From positions 36,104 through 100,103 of the forward strand of contig NZ_JBGXYA010000021.1 in NCBI RefSeq assembly GCF_041814905.1: 64,000 nt of DNA, written 5' to 3'. Positions within the stretch are counted from its first letter, which is position 1. Every line of letters begins with the position of its first letter. Made by a program: the position numbers and the translations under genes. Positions 17,919-28,262 of this stretch are shown here, piece after piece. The notes beneath the pieces were generated by a model, which worked only from the letters and a program-made list of their open reading frames with translations, made no database searches and had not been told where the DNA came from. Source of the stretch: Glaesserella sp041814905 (lineage in GTDB: Bacteria > Pseudomonadota > Gammaproteobacteria > Enterobacterales > Pasteurellaceae).

Positions 17919-20054
17919 ATGTCTAGAACAATAATTCTTATCCCAATTAGTACCGGTGTTGGTTTAACTAGTGTGAGCTTAGGTCTAGTTCATTCTCTAG
18001 AGCAAAAAGGAGCCAAAGTCGGGTTCCTAAAACCGATTGCTCAGCCTATCAGTGGTGAAGATACGTTAGACCGCTCAACTACGATTATCCGTGCATCTCA
18101 ATCAACCGAAGTCGGTGATCCGATTATGTTAAGCGTTGCAGAAGCATTGATCAGCCAAAATCAAACGGATGTATTACTTGAAAGAGTTGTTGAAGCCCAT
18201 CAACAGCTTTCTAAAAATTGTGATATTACAATCATTGAAGGTTTAATCCCAACACGTAAAAATTCTTACGCAAACAGCATTAATTACGAAATTGCACAAA
18301 CCTTAGATGCAGAAATTATTCTGGTCGCTGCACCGGCTGCAGATTCGCCGGCGCAATTAAAAGAGCGCGTCGATGCGGCAGCTTCTCAATTTGGCGGTCG
18401 TGATAACCCTAATCTACTTGGCACAATCATTAATAAATTCAATGCACCGGTTGATGATTCAGGACGTACTCGTCCGGATTTAACCGAAATTTTTGATTCA
18501 TTCCAACACAGTGCGAATAACATCATTGAAGTTGAAAATCTGTTCAAAAAAGGTCCTATCAAACTGTTGGCTTGCATTCCTTGGAAATCGGATTTAATCG
18601 CAACACGTGTAATTGATTTGGTGAAACACTTAGGGGCCGCAATTATTAACGAAGGTGATGTAGCGAAGCGCCGTATCCGCTCTATTACATTCTGTGCTCG
18701 TAGCTTGCCAAACATGGTAGAACATTTTAAAGCCGGTAGCTTATTGGTTACTTCTGCAGATCGTCCCGATGTCATAGTCGCGGCTGCGTTAGCCTCAATG
18801 AATGGTGTTGAACTTGGTGCTGTGTTGTTAACCGGTGGATATAAAATTGATAACCAAATTATGAAGCTTTGTCAGCATGCATTTGGTACCGGTTTACCGA
18901 TTTTTCGTATTGAAGGTAATACATGGCAAACAGCATTAAGCTTACAAAGTTTTAGCCTTGAAGTACCGGTAGACGATAAAGAGCGTATTGAAGCCATTAA
19001 ACAGTATGTTTCCGATCAATTTGATGCCGGTTTTATCGAAGGTATTTCAAAAGGTGCGGTGCGGGCACGCCGTTTATCTCCGGCAGCATTCCGTTACCAA
19101 TTAACCGAACTGGCTCGTGCTGCGAAAAAACGTATTGTACTTCCGGAAGGCGATGAGCCACGTACGATTAAAGCGGCAGTATTATGTGCAGAACGTGGTA
19201 TTGCGGAATGTATTTTGCTTGCCAATCCTGCCGAAGTACAACGTATTGCTGAAGTGCAAGGTGTCAAATTAGGCCCGGGCATTACGATTATCAATCCGAA
19301 AGATGTTCGTGAAAATTACGTTGAACGTTTAGTAGAGTTACGTAAAAACAAAGGTATGACGGAAGTCGTTGCTCGTGAACAGTTATTAGATAACGTTGTT
19401 CTCGGTACTATGATGTTAGAAGCTAACGAAGTAGACGGACTCGTTTCCGGCGCGGTGCATACAACAGCAAATACGATTCGCCCACCAATGCAAATCATTA
19501 AAACCGCACCGGGTAACTCCATTATTTCTTCAGTATTCTTCATGTTATTACCAGATCAAGTTCTTGTTTATGGTGACTGTGCGGTTAATCCTGATCCTAA
19601 TGCAGAACAATTAGCTGAAATCGCCATTCAATCTGCGGATTCAGCCAAATCCTTCGGTGTCGATCCGCGCGTTGCAATGATCTCCTACTCTACCGGTACG
19701 TCAGGAAGCGGTGCGGATGTAGAAAAAGTCGCGGAAGCAACCCGTATTGCGAAAGAAAAGCGTCCGGATCTCATCATTGATGGGCCATTACAGTACGATG
19801 CTGCAATTATGGAAGATGTAGCACGTTCTAAGGCACCGAACTCCCCTGTTGCCGGTAAAGCTACGGTATTTATCTTCCCGGATCTGAATACCGGTAATAC
19901 GACTTATAAAGCGGTGCAGCGTTCTGCAGATTTAGTTTCAATCGGTCCAATGCTTCAAGGTATGCGTAAACCGGTTAACGACCTGTCTCGCGGTGCGTTA
20001 GTTGATGATATTGTCTACACCATTGCATTAACGGCAATTCAAGCAACACAATAA
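17919..20054 (+). CDS. pta: Phosphate acetyltransferase
   Basis: Transfers the acetyl group of acetyl-CoA to phosphate, giving acetyl phosphate for AckA. The 711 residues have the long, three-part enterobacterial-type architecture. It comprises an N-terminal P-loop-like domain (STGVGLTSVSLGLVHSLE), a middle DRTGG-type domain and a C-terminal PTA catalytic domain from about residue 390 (RIVLPEGDEPRT...YSTGTSGSG). It pairs with ackA and ends at a terminator shared with the convergent chrA. Confidence 0.97.
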   Translation: MSRTIILIPISTGVGLTSVSLGLVHSLEQKGAKVGFLKPIAQPISGEDTLDRSTTIIRASQSTEVGDPIMLSVAEALISQNQTDVLLERVVEAHQQLSKNCDITIIEGLIPTRKNSYANSINYEIAQTLDAEIILVAAPAADSPAQLKERVDAAASQFGGRDNPNLLGTIINKFNAPVDDSGRTRPDLTEIFDSFQHSANNIIEVENLFKKGPIKLLACIPWKSDLIATRVIDLVKHLGAAIINEGDVAKRRIRSITFCARSLPNMVEHFKAGSLLVTSADRPDVIVAAALASMNGVELGAVLLTGGYKIDNQIMKLCQHAFGTGLPIFRIEGNTWQTALSLQSFSLEVPVDDKERIEAIKQYVSDQFDAGFIEGISKGAVRARRLSPAAFRYQLTELARAAKKRIVLPEGDEPRTIKAAVLCAERGIAECILLANPAEVQRIAEVQGVKLGPGITIINPKDVRENYVERLVELRKNKGMTEVVAREQLLDNVVLGTMMLEANEVDGLVSGAVHTTANTIRPPMQIIKTAPGNSIISSVFFMLLPDQVLVYGDCAVNPDPNAEQLAEIAIQSADSAKSFGVDPRVAMISYSTGTSGSGADVEKVAEATRIAKEKRPDLIIDGPLQYDAAIMEDVARSKAPNSPVAGKATVFIFPDLNTGNTTYKAVQRSADLVSIGPMLQGMRKPVNDLSRGALVDDIVYTIALTAIQATQ

Positions 20055-20071
20055 ATAATCACCTAATCAAT

Positions 20072-20103
20072 AAAAAGCCCTCGAATCACGAGGGCTTTTT
20101 TAC
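20072..20103. terminator. Bidirectional terminator between pta and chrA
   Basis: Arms AAAAAGCCCTCG (20072-20083) and CGAGGGCTTTTT (20089-20100). A-run on one side and T-run on the other serve both convergent genes. Confidence 0.9.
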
Positions 20104-20104
20104 T

Positions 20105-21283
20105 TTATAAAAATCCAATCGAAATACCACCTAATATCACCACTAACCATACAGGGATATTCCAATAGACTAATGCACTGAATGCCAATAGTACAAACGA
20201 GAAATCACGCGGAGTAAATACGGCACTTGTCCAGACCGGATCGTATAACGCAGCGAGAAGTAATCCGACAACTGCTGCATTAATTCCTTGTAATGCAGTT
20301 TGAATATAGTTATTTTTTTGTAACTGAGACCAAAACGGAAGTACTCCGGCAATTAATAAAAAGGATGGGATAAAAATAGCAATGAGCGCAATCATTCCAC
20401 CGAAAATACCATTGGGTGGAGAGACTGCAACAGAACCAAGAAAAGCCGCAAAGGTGAATAACGGTCCCGGTACTGCTTGAGCAGCTCCGTAGCCCGCTAA
20501 AAACGTATCATGACTGACCAAACCGGTTGACACAATTTCTGTTTTCAGTAGTGGTAAAACAACGTGTCCCCCACCAAAAACAAGTGAACCTGCACGATAA
20601 AAACTATCGTTCATCATCCAAAATTGACTGGACGACACAGAATGGATATAAGGCAAGACCATTAACAGCATTGCAAATATAATAAGCCAAATAGCCCCGG
20701 AACGGCGACTGATTGAAACACTAAAAGCTGAATTATCACTTTTTAAGCTATTTTTAAACAGAATAACCCCGAGAATACCGGCAATGACAATAACAACAGG
20801 TTGAATCCAAATTTGTGGAACAAGCGATACGATAACGGCTGCAATTATCATAATGCTTACTTTTTGAATACCTTGACACAATTTTGTTGCCATTGTCCAA
20901 ACAGCCTGTGCAACGACGGCTACTGCTACAATTTTTAGTCCGTGTAAAACCTGTGCAGATAATATTTCGGAATAATTTTGAATACCTAATGCAAAAAGAA
21001 TCAGCATAATTGCAGAAGGCAGCGTAAATCCGACCCAAGCAAGAAAAGCACCTAAATACCCTGCTTTTGACAGTCCGATAGCCATTCCTACTTGGCTACT
21101 CGCAGGTCCCGGTAAGAATTGACAGAGTGCAACAAGATCAGCATAAGCTTGTTCGGAATACCACCCTCTTTTTTTGACGAATTCTTCATGAAAATACGCC
21201 AAATGTGCAACCGGTCCACCAAAAGAAGTAAAGCCTAAACGTAGAAAAATCAGGAAAATATGTAATGGCGTGACGGATTTCAT
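20105..21283 (-). CDS. chrA: Chromate transporter family protein ChrA
   Basis: A multi-pass inner-membrane protein of 392 residues made of two tandem CHR domains. The N-terminal half carries FGGPVAHLAYF and PGPASSQVG; the second half repeats the theme with FGGGHVVLPLL and PGPLFTF. CHR proteins are linked to chromate efflux, but chromosomal copies may have another anion role. I start at MKSVTPLH because GGAG lies 7 nt upstream; an ATG 12 nt earlier overlaps that site. It stands alone between pta and mukB. Confidence 0.88.
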   Translation of the reverse strand: MKSVTPLHIFLIFLRLGFTSFGGPVAHLAYFHEEFVKKRGWYSEQAYADLVALCQFLPGPASSQVGMAIGLSKAGYLGAFLAWVGFTLPSAIMLILFALGIQNYSEILSAQVLHGLKIVAVAVVAQAVWTMATKLCQGIQKVSIMIIAAVIVSLVPQIWIQPVVIVIAGILGVILFKNSLKSDNSAFSVSISRRSGAIWLIIFAMLLMVLPYIHSVSSSQFWMMNDSFYRAGSLVFGGGHVVLPLLKTEIVSTGLVSHDTFLAGYGAAQAVPGPLFTFAAFLGSVAVSPPNGIFGGMIALIAIFIPSFLLIAGVLPFWSQLQKNNYIQTALQGINAAVVGLLLAALYDPVWTSAVFTPRDFSFVLLAFSALVYWNIPVWLVVILGGISIGFL

Positions 21284-21353
21284 ATTTAACTCCATTTCAT
21301 ACCCGAGGTGAGTTTATATAAAGGCGCAATATAAAAGCAGTCGATCTCGCCTC

Positions 21354-21390
21354 AAAATTTGCAAATTTTAAGACGAAACTGACCGCTTGT
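21354..21390 (-). repeat. Extended uptake signal sequence between mukB and chrA
   Basis: Core ACCGCTTGT (21382-21390) and a 16-nt perfect palindrome AAAATTTGCAAATTTT (21354-21369) that is the A/T box of the extended signal. Confidence 0.8.
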
Positions 21391-21400
21391 ATTAACTTAT

Positions 21401-24400
21401 TTATTCCCCGAACCCTTTTAATCCGACAACGTGAACGTACTCTTGATTGTTGGCGATTTTACGTACCAGTTTATAGGTTGTACCACGTTCTGGACTTATA
21501 TTCTCCGGTGCGGCGATAAGCAGTTGCATATCTAAACGTTCGCAAAGTTCAAAGAGCGTATTGATTGACATCGCATCTAAACGTGCGGCTTCGTCTAGGA
21601 ATAGCAAACGACACGGCAGGATATCTTTGGCACGTAGGCGACGAGATTCTTCTTCCCAGCTTTGCACCACCATGAGTAAGATCGACATACCGGTACCGAT
21701 AGCTTCACCCGTTGAAAGCGAGCTACTTTCCGCACGCATCCAACCGTCAGCACCACGAAAGGTTTCTACTTCCAAATCTAAATAATTACGATAATCCAGC
21801 AACTCTTCTCCAATGGTTTGCGGTGTGCGTTGCCCCATTTCGATATGCGGGTTCACACGTTTATACAACATGGCTAAGGCTTCCGAGAAGCTGAGTTTTT
21901 GGTTCTCGAATAAATCAGAGTGTTGATCACGCTCGCTTGATAATGCATTGAGTAAAATCGCGTGGGTGTCACGAATATTCACAACCAAACGTACCCCTTT
22001 CACCTGACCGAAGGCGATATTTTGTAGTCCTTGGTTGAGTTGTAGTATACGGTTTTGCTCGCGCTGAATGGTTTTTCGCAAGATATTCGCGACGCTTTCC
22101 GAGCTGATGGCTAATTTTTTCTCACGTGAAGTGAGTTCATTGGTTAAACGCGAAAGCTCAATTTCCATTTGTTCGATAGCATCGATCGGATCATCTGTTT
22201 TGATAATATCTTGACGAATGCGCTCACGCAAATGTTGATAAACCGAGATAAAAAATGCAATTTTATTCTCTGGCTTGCGGCTGTCTTCCGATGCCCGTAG
22301 GCTGTCTCGCAGATATTCATTATCTGCTACAGCTTGACGCAATGCACCCAGTGCTTTGTCCGAAATGGAACGTAATTCTTCCGCAGTTTGATAAGCTAAT
22401 TCACGGCGATTTAAGCGTTTTTCTACATCACTGTTGCGAGAAAGTTTTAACACCAAACACCAACTTACCTTCGCTTGTACCACGATTTCACGTTGTGCTT
22501 TGTATTCCCGTTCTGCTTTACGCAATGCTTTTCCAAGATTGTCCGCTTCTGCTTCAATGACCGCTAATTGTTTGTCAATATAGCTCTTGCGGGTGCGGTG
22601 CTGATTTAAACGTTGTTGTAACTCATCACGGCGGATACGGGCGCGTTCCTCTGCCCCACTATCGTTACGAATACCGTATTCATCCATTTCTCGCACAAGC
22701 TCTTGTAACATCTGGTTTTTCGCATCATAAGAACTGCGTAAGGATGTAAATACTTGATTATATTGTGTTAATTGAGTTTGTGCTTGGCGTAACAGTTCGC
22801 GCGCTTGTTCACGTTCACGCTGTGCATTTTCTAAACGTTGACGAAGTTGTTCATTCAATGCAGAGCCTTCCGCGCCAATGGTTTCTTTGTAGCTAAAGTG
22901 CAAACGGCGGTTCATGACATCGGCCAAACTGAACACTTTTTGTTGTAACAATTTTTGTTGTTCCACAGCGCGTTTATAGTTTTCTTGGAGCTGATCAAAC
23001 TGGGTTGGATCGCTCTTCAATGCCGCTGCAATCGGCTCAAGTTGAGCTAAGAAATTGCCGTATTGACGGATGAACTGCTCATCTTCTTGAGCCTCTAATA
23101 ACTGCTCTCGGCACTCTTCTACACGGTCTAGTAAAGTTTCATCTGCCAGTACATTTAATTGTGGCAAGACTTTGTTCAACAGTTGTAACTGCACCTTGCT
23201 ATTATCTAACTGGTGGCGAAGTTGTTGCTCTTGCCCGTTTGCTTGGTTTAAATCACGTTCAATTTCCGTGCGCTGCTGGGCAATCGCTTGCATAGTCACT
23301 TCCGGATCCGGCTGAAATGCAAGAGCTAAATGCGTACCGACGAATTGGCTAAGATGTTGATGTAAACGCTGACATTTTTGCACGTCAAAAGCACGTTCCG
23401 CGTGTTTTTCGGCAGTTTCATCACGCTCAGCATTGAGTTTTTCAAGCTGTTTCTCACGGGATGCTCGTCCGAACACAGCAAATTCAGAAAATTTAGAGTA
23501 ACGCCATTGACGATCAGAAAGTTGAACTACCACGCCGTCTTTGAACTCTTCCGACAGGAATACGTTATCGTCAAAGGCGTTCGGATCACCTTCAATCAAA
23601 TAAAGATTATCAGGACAATCATCTAACTGTGATAGCTGTGATTTCACGGCTTCCAAATCACGTACCACAATGGCATGGCGGGCCTCCCCATATAAAGCTG
23701 AGAAGTATGGCGCATCTTCAAGCGATACGTCATCATACAATTCTGAAATTAATACGCCGCCGAATTTTTCTGCAAGATGATTTAAGCGAATATCTTCAGC
23801 TCCGTCCGGTTGACTTAGGCGAGAGATCTGTTCATCCAATAGCTGTTCACGACGGGCCAGTTCATCACGTTCAAGCGTAGCTTCACGCTCTTTGCTCAAC
23901 ATGGTTTGCATAAACAGCATCACGGCTTGACTGGCTTCAAATGTTTCACCGCACTGCTCTTGTAGGCGAATAAGTGCGGACTGTGCCGTATGCCATGCCG
24001 GAGCATTTTGAGCAAGCTGCTGATATTGTTGATTCAATTGTTCGCGCTGTTGACGTTGAGTTGAACGCACTTCAACAAACTGAGCAAGCTCCGATTCTAA
24101 ATCTTCAAGTCGGGCTTGTTGCTCTTCGTAGTAAGCTTCAAGTTCTTCGGCATTGGCTAAATCCGTTTGAGCTTTTTGATTAAATTCTGCTAATAATCGT
24201 TCGGCATTTCGCTGTTGGTGCAAACGTTGTTCTAATTCTGCAAGTTTTTGGCGTAAAGCCACCGCTTGTTGAGCTTGAGATTTTTGATTCGGGTAAGCGG
24301 AAAGCAATTTACGGGCGTCATCCCACGCTTGCAAGCGGTCCGTTTCACCGACAATTTTGCAAACAAGCTCATACGCTTTATCAAATTGACTTTTCGCCAT

Positions 24401-25870
24401 ATCCGATACTGATAAGCGTTGTTCAAGATCGAATACACGGTCGGTCATTTCATCTGCTTGGGCTGAAAATTCTGCGTGGTAATCTTCGACATTATGTAAA
24501 TCTAAATGAGCTAATCCACTTAATTGTTTTGCTTTTTCTAAGGCGTTGATCGCTTGTTGGTATTGCAGTGCGCGAGTTTGCTGTGCATCGAGTGCTTGTT
24601 GGTAATCAGCCATTTGTGAACGCAGTTCTTCAACCACGTCTTCGGCTTCATCCGCACGGGATTGAGCCTGTTCGACACGTTCCGTGACTTCCTCCAACGC
24701 CATTTGTTGCTCTTCAAGTTTTTCGTTTAGCTCATCCACTTCATCTTGATAGCGTTCCATTTTTTCTTGATGACGAACAGCATTCATCACCAAATTGAGA
24801 TGATCGGTCGCACTATTATATTCTGCCTCTAATCCACCCTCATTTTGTTCAAGATCATGCATTTCACGGCTTAATTCAACAATACGTTGCTGTTCAAGCT
24901 CGATTTTTGATTTGGTTTGATACCACTCTTGACGTTTTTCAATTGCATTTTGCACGTTGCCGCGACGCTCGTTTGCATGGCGCATATAATCTGCCGATAC
25001 ATAGTTGGTCGATTCAGTGATCAACTTTTTGAACATATCACGGTCAGACTGGGTTACTTTAATCGCTTCAAGGGTCATTCGATTTTCACGCAATGCGGAT
25101 TCCATATCTTGGAAGGCTTGGCGCACACCGAGATTCTCCGGCAGCAAGTAGTCACGTAGAGATTTAGTGATAACACTTGAGATACCACCGTAAAGAGATG
25201 CTTCGATTAATTTATAAAATTTGCTACGGTCAGATGATGAACGAAGGCGTTTCGGAATAATGCCCAGATCAAATAAGAAACCGTGATAATCGGTGATGGA
25301 ATGATATTGTTTGAACTGAACGTCACTTCCGTCAAACTTATCTTTCAGATCGTTTAACGGCAGAACACGGGCGTTTTTTTCACCGACCTGTTCCGTTAAA
25401 ATACTAATGATCGATTGATTAAAATCGATATTTTGGATAGAAAATGAACGGATGTCGACTTTTTTATCGCGTCCTGCAATCTGTTGCAAACGCACCCCGG
25501 TAATCACTCGTTGCTTGCGTGAGTTTTCACTTTCAAGCACCGCATAACAAACACCCGCTTTTAATTTACCGTATAAACCTTTATCACGCGAGCTGGAGGT
25601 TGAGCCGGCTTCGGTTGTATTTCGGAAGTTAATTAGGCTGAGATCGGGTATTAACGCAGTAACAAAACCTGCCATCGTGGTCGATTTACCCGCTCCGTTA
25701 CCGCCCGAAAGGGTTGTGACTAATTCGTCCAAATCAAAAGTACGGGCAAAAAAACCGTTCCAGTTGATGAGGGTCAGCGAGCGAAATTTACCACGCTCAA
25801 CGCTGTCAGAGCGTTTCGCTAATGGTGCGGTTACATTGTCTTGTTGCGAAATGAAATCCGTGTTGTTCAT
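21401..25870 (-). CDS. mukB: Chromosome partition protein MukB (SMC-like)
   Basis: The SMC subunit of the MukBEF condensin, which loops and segregates the chromosome. The Walker A motif SGGNGAGKST lies at residues 55-64. Two long coiled-coil arms flank a central hinge. The ABC signature SLSTGEAIGTG is near residue 1380 and the Walker B LLFLDEAARLD near 1425. At 1489 residues it is full length. Two uptake-type sequences fall inside the coiled-coil coding region (24261-24269 and 24331-24339). It is last in the mukF-mukE-mukB operon. Confidence 0.98.
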   Translation of the reverse strand: MNNTDFISQQDNVTAPLAKRSDSVERGKFRSLTLINWNGFFARTFDLDELVTTLSGGNGAGKSTTMAGFVTALIPDLSLINFRNTTEAGSTSSSRDKGLYGKLKAGVCYAVLESENSRKQRVITGVRLQQIAGRDKKVDIRSFSIQNIDFNQSIISILTEQVGEKNARVLPLNDLKDKFDGSDVQFKQYHSITDYHGFLFDLGIIPKRLRSSSDRSKFYKLIEASLYGGISSVITKSLRDYLLPENLGVRQAFQDMESALRENRMTLEAIKVTQSDRDMFKKLITESTNYVSADYMRHANERRGNVQNAIEKRQEWYQTKSKIELEQQRIVELSREMHDLEQNEGGLEAEYNSATDHLNLVMNAVRHQEKMERYQDEVDELNEKLEEQQMALEEVTERVEQAQSRADEAEDVVEELRSQMADYQQALDAQQTRALQYQQAINALEKAKQLSGLAHLDLHNVEDYHAEFSAQADEMTDRVFDLEQRLSVSDMAKSQFDKAYELVCKIVGETDRLQAWDDARKLLSAYPNQKSQAQQAVALRQKLAELEQRLHQQRNAERLLAEFNQKAQTDLANAEELEAYYEEQQARLEDLESELAQFVEVRSTQRQQREQLNQQYQQLAQNAPAWHTAQSALIRLQEQCGETFEASQAVMLFMQTMLSKEREATLERDELARREQLLDEQISRLSQPDGAEDIRLNHLAEKFGGVLISELYDDVSLEDAPYFSALYGEARHAIVVRDLEAVKSQLSQLDDCPDNLYLIEGDPNAFDDNVFLSEEFKDGVVVQLSDRQWRYSKFSEFAVFGRASREKQLEKLNAERDETAEKHAERAFDVQKCQRLHQHLSQFVGTHLALAFQPDPEVTMQAIAQQRTEIERDLNQANGQEQQLRHQLDNSKVQLQLLNKVLPQLNVLADETLLDRVEECREQLLEAQEDEQFIRQYGNFLAQLEPIAAALKSDPTQFDQLQENYKRAVEQQKLLQQKVFSLADVMNRRLHFSYKETIGAEGSALNEQLRQRLENAQREREQARELLRQAQTQLTQYNQVFTSLRSSYDAKNQMLQELVREMDEYGIRNDSGAEERARIRRDELQQRLNQHRTRKSYIDKQLAVIEAEADNLGKALRKAEREYKAQREIVVQAKVSWCLVLKLSRNSDVEKRLNRRELAYQTAEELRSISDKALGALRQAVADNEYLRDSLRASEDSRKPENKIAFFISVYQHLRERIRQDIIKTDDPIDAIEQMEIELSRLTNELTSREKKLAISSESVANILRKTIQREQNRILQLNQGLQNIAFGQVKGVRLVVNIRDTHAILLNALSSERDQHSDLFENQKLSFSEALAMLYKRVNPHIEMGQRTPQTIGEELLDYRNYLDLEVETFRGADGWMRAESSSLSTGEAIGTGMSILLMVVQSWEEESRRLRAKDILPCRLLFLDEAARLDAMSINTLFELCERLDMQLLIAAPENISPERGTTYKLVRKIANNQEYVHVVGLKGFGE

Positions 25871-25951
25871 TAGGATTTTTCCTTTGGGTTATCTGTTTGT
25901 TCTTTCGTTATTTCTAGTTAAGCATTCGTTCTACCCTTTAAGGTAGTAAAG

Positions 25952-26677
25952 TTACTCTTCGCTTTGTTCTAATACTTCTTCATCGGAATCTAATTCTGCA
26001 ATTTCTTGCTCCGAATCGACCGCTTGTTCGTTGAGTAAAGCCGGATTCGTCGCTTCACCGTCACGAATTAAGCGTAATTGTGCTTCACGCGGATCGTCTC
26101 CTGTGCGTACATCTGCACCAAATCGGAATACCGATTCAGAAATGACAAATTTTTTACTGTTTTGGTCACCCATGCGGGTAATAATACCGATACGCTGTAA
26201 ACGGCGTAATGCACCACCGACTTTTTCAGCAAGTTTGGCTTTATCTAAGTCTGAACCTGTTGAACGCGGGTTAACCGCTTTAAGTAATTTTGTTTCATCG
26301 GCAAGGTTAAGAAGCTCTTCATAAACATCATCAAAACTGAAAATACCTTGTTGGGCCAAACGCTCCGGACTCAAATAGAGATAACACAATACTTTACCGA
26401 CTAACATTTCCATTTCACTCATGGCACTACGGGCAATCAACGTCGTTGCTTTCGGACGTAAATAGAAAAAACCTTCCGGAGCACGGATTAATTCAACATG
26501 ATAACGGCGGTAGAATTGCTCTAATTCTGCTTGGAAATCCATTAAAAACGCATGTTCGTCAAGGGCTTCTAAACTGATATGTCGCCCTGCACGCAACTGA
26601 CTGTCAAGCTGCGGAAAAATCGGATTAGCAATCGCAAGGACTAATTTCGTTGGGATAAGATCTTGGTTGTCTGTCAT
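25952..26677 (-). CDS. mukE: Chromosome partition protein MukE
   Basis: A kite-type winged-helix accessory subunit that joins MukF to MukB in the condensin complex. It has 241 residues with the family segment ALANPIFPQLDSQLRAGRHIS-like start (here AIANPIFPQLDSQLRAG) and an acidic C-terminal tail (EQEIAELDSDEEVLEQ). An uptake core ACCGCTTGT (26019-26027) is read within the tail-coding part. It lies between mukF and mukB. Confidence 0.95.
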   Translation of the reverse strand: MTDNQDLIPTKLVLAIANPIFPQLDSQLRAGRHISLEALDEHAFLMDFQAELEQFYRRYHVELIRAPEGFFYLRPKATTLIARSAMSEMEMLVGKVLCYLYLSPERLAQQGIFSFDDVYEELLNLADETKLLKAVNPRSTGSDLDKAKLAEKVGGALRRLQRIGIITRMGDQNSKKFVISESVFRFGADVRTGDDPREAQLRLIRDGEATNPALLNEQAVDSEQEIAELDSDEEVLEQSEE

Positions 26678-26689
26678 TGTATTTTCTCT

Positions 26690-26720
26690 TAATTATGCCG
26701 GCACGAGCGTCTCGTTCGAG
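26690..26720. repeat. Small palindrome in the mukF-mukE intergenic spacer
   Basis: The 87-nt spacer holds a G/C-rich inverted repeat, ACGAG (26703-26707) / CTCGT (26711-26715), within GCCGGCACGAGCG and TCTCGTTCGAGC. It resembles a small extragenic palindrome and could tune mukE relative to mukF. Confidence 0.4.
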
Positions 26721-26764
26721 CTATAAATTCATTCAAATATTGTTATTTTTTGCCACTCATTGAT

Positions 26765-28096
26765 CTAACGATTATAGCGGTCAATTACATTCGCCTGAAC
26801 TTCGGCGCCTTTCTCGTTAATTGGTTGCCATTCCGGATAAATAGCGCGGGTATCTTGACTTGCCATTCCCAGTTTAACGGCTTGATCCACAATTATGCGA
26901 GCAACGTCAAAATGACGCGATTCCGGATATTTTGCAAGCTGTTCGCGTAAAATAGCACCAAGATCGAGCGGTTTATCTTGTTCACGGAACGGGGCAAGTT
27001 GTGCCTGCATAATTGCAATAATCTGCTCTTGTACTTCGCTCATTGATTCAAATTCCAGTTCGTTTGGTAATTCGCCAACAGCTTCCGCTTCATTAAATTC
27101 AGTTTCGTCATCCCGTAAATCGACTAACGGATCCGCTTTGGCAATATAAAGTTGCCATGGCGCATCAAAATAGCTTTGAATAGATTGGCGCAAACGTTGA
27201 CCGAATACACGGTTTTTATCCATATCAATGGCGGTACGAATAAATTTATGAACATGGCGGTCGTAGCCGATCCAAAGGTCAATGGCTTGTTGTCCCCAAC
27301 TGATAATGCGGTCGAGCTTGTTTTGGAGATTAACGACAAGTTGATCAACGAAATCTAAATCCTCACGCCCAATTAAGCAACTTTGAATACGCAGTAATTG
27401 AGCCTGAAGCTTATCGCCGGCAGCATTTAATGTATCCTGTAATTCGCGCAAATTGCCTGATGTTTCATCTAATAATTGCTGACAAGTGGCTATTGCTTCG
27501 TGCCAATTTTGATTTAATAAGCTTGCGATGCGTTCACGAATTTGCTGCTGATTTTCGTCCATCATGCGTTGCGAAAGATCAATGCTATCGAAAATCTCGG
27601 CGACGGAGTATTTCAACGGACCGAATACTTGAGTACGCCAAAAACGTTCGTCACCGTCTTCTTCAGCTGACGCGGAGGCTCGTTGAATTTCTTCGGCAAC
27701 AATGGAAAGCTGGATAGAAAGACGCAATGTGGAGAATTCGCGTTGACGAACATAATAATCTGAAACACCGACGCCAAGCGGAGTTAAACGATAAATGGCC
27801 AAACCTTCGGTAAATTCACTGCTGAAGCGGTTTAAAAAACGCTGTTTAACAAGGTCATTCACAGCGTTATTGGCACGCTGAGCCAAGGTCGCATCCGATT
27901 GTTCGAACGTACTGGAAACATGGCGGAACAGATCATGTAAATCGGTTTCGAGCAATTCGCCGTCCATTCTTTCATTGTTATACAATGAAATGGCTAATAA
28001 AAAAGCGAGGCGATCGGTAGAAAGCGAGAGTGAAAATTCACGATCTCTTGTCCACGAAATAAGTTCTGGAAGTGTTTGTGCCAATTCGTTTTGCAT
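26765..28096 (-). CDS. mukF: Chromosome partition protein MukF (kleisin)
   Basis: The kleisin bridge of MukBEF: an N-terminal winged-helix dimerisation domain, a helical middle and a C-terminal winged helix that binds the MukB head. At 443 residues it matches the family, and the N-terminus has the typical LPELISWTRDREFSLSLSTDRLAFLLAI segment. It is the first gene of the operon. Its upstream spacer carries an inverted pair of uptake sequences. Confidence 0.96.
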   Translation of the reverse strand: MQNELAQTLPELISWTRDREFSLSLSTDRLAFLLAISLYNNERMDGELLETDLHDLFRHVSSTFEQSDATLAQRANNAVNDLVKQRFLNRFSSEFTEGLAIYRLTPLGVGVSDYYVRQREFSTLRLSIQLSIVAEEIQRASASAEEDGDERFWRTQVFGPLKYSVAEIFDSIDLSQRMMDENQQQIRERIASLLNQNWHEAIATCQQLLDETSGNLRELQDTLNAAGDKLQAQLLRIQSCLIGREDLDFVDQLVVNLQNKLDRIISWGQQAIDLWIGYDRHVHKFIRTAIDMDKNRVFGQRLRQSIQSYFDAPWQLYIAKADPLVDLRDDETEFNEAEAVGELPNELEFESMSEVQEQIIAIMQAQLAPFREQDKPLDLGAILREQLAKYPESRHFDVARIIVDQAVKLGMASQDTRAIYPEWQPINEKGAEVQANVIDRYNR

Positions 28097-28168
28097 AGGC
28101 GGCTTAAATCACAGTTTAATATGTTAAAAAATAGTGTGTATTGTAACCTATGCGAGAGGAAATGGGAA

Positions 28169-28259
28169 AGACAAGCGGTCAGTTTTGCGTGATTTTCTGC
28201 ATAATCCTATTGATTTTGCGTGAATTTGCAAAATAATGCAGGAAACTGACCGCTTGTCT
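28169..28259. terminator. Inverted uptake-sequence pair, probable rimK terminator
   Basis: ACAAGCGGT (28171-28179) and ACCGCTTGT (28249-28257) extend to perfect arms AGACAAGCGGTCAGTTT / AAACTGACCGCTTGTCT about 57 nt apart. It lies between the 3' end of rimK and the start of mukF. Confidence 0.65.
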
Positions 28260-28262
28260 CTT

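Noticed and set aside
20170..21038. Minus-strand frames shifted against chrA, suggesting a frameshifted pseudogene
   Set aside because: The main chrA frame is complete with both CHR domains; the others are shadow frames.
20105..21283. Recent horizontal transfer of chrA
   Set aside because: Base composition looks like its neighbours, there are no mobile-element traces, and it uses a shared terminator with pta.
21401..25870. Several plus-strand frames of 60-100 codons opposite mukB
   Set aside because: They are shadows of the coiled-coil coding region with no start signals or recognisable domains.
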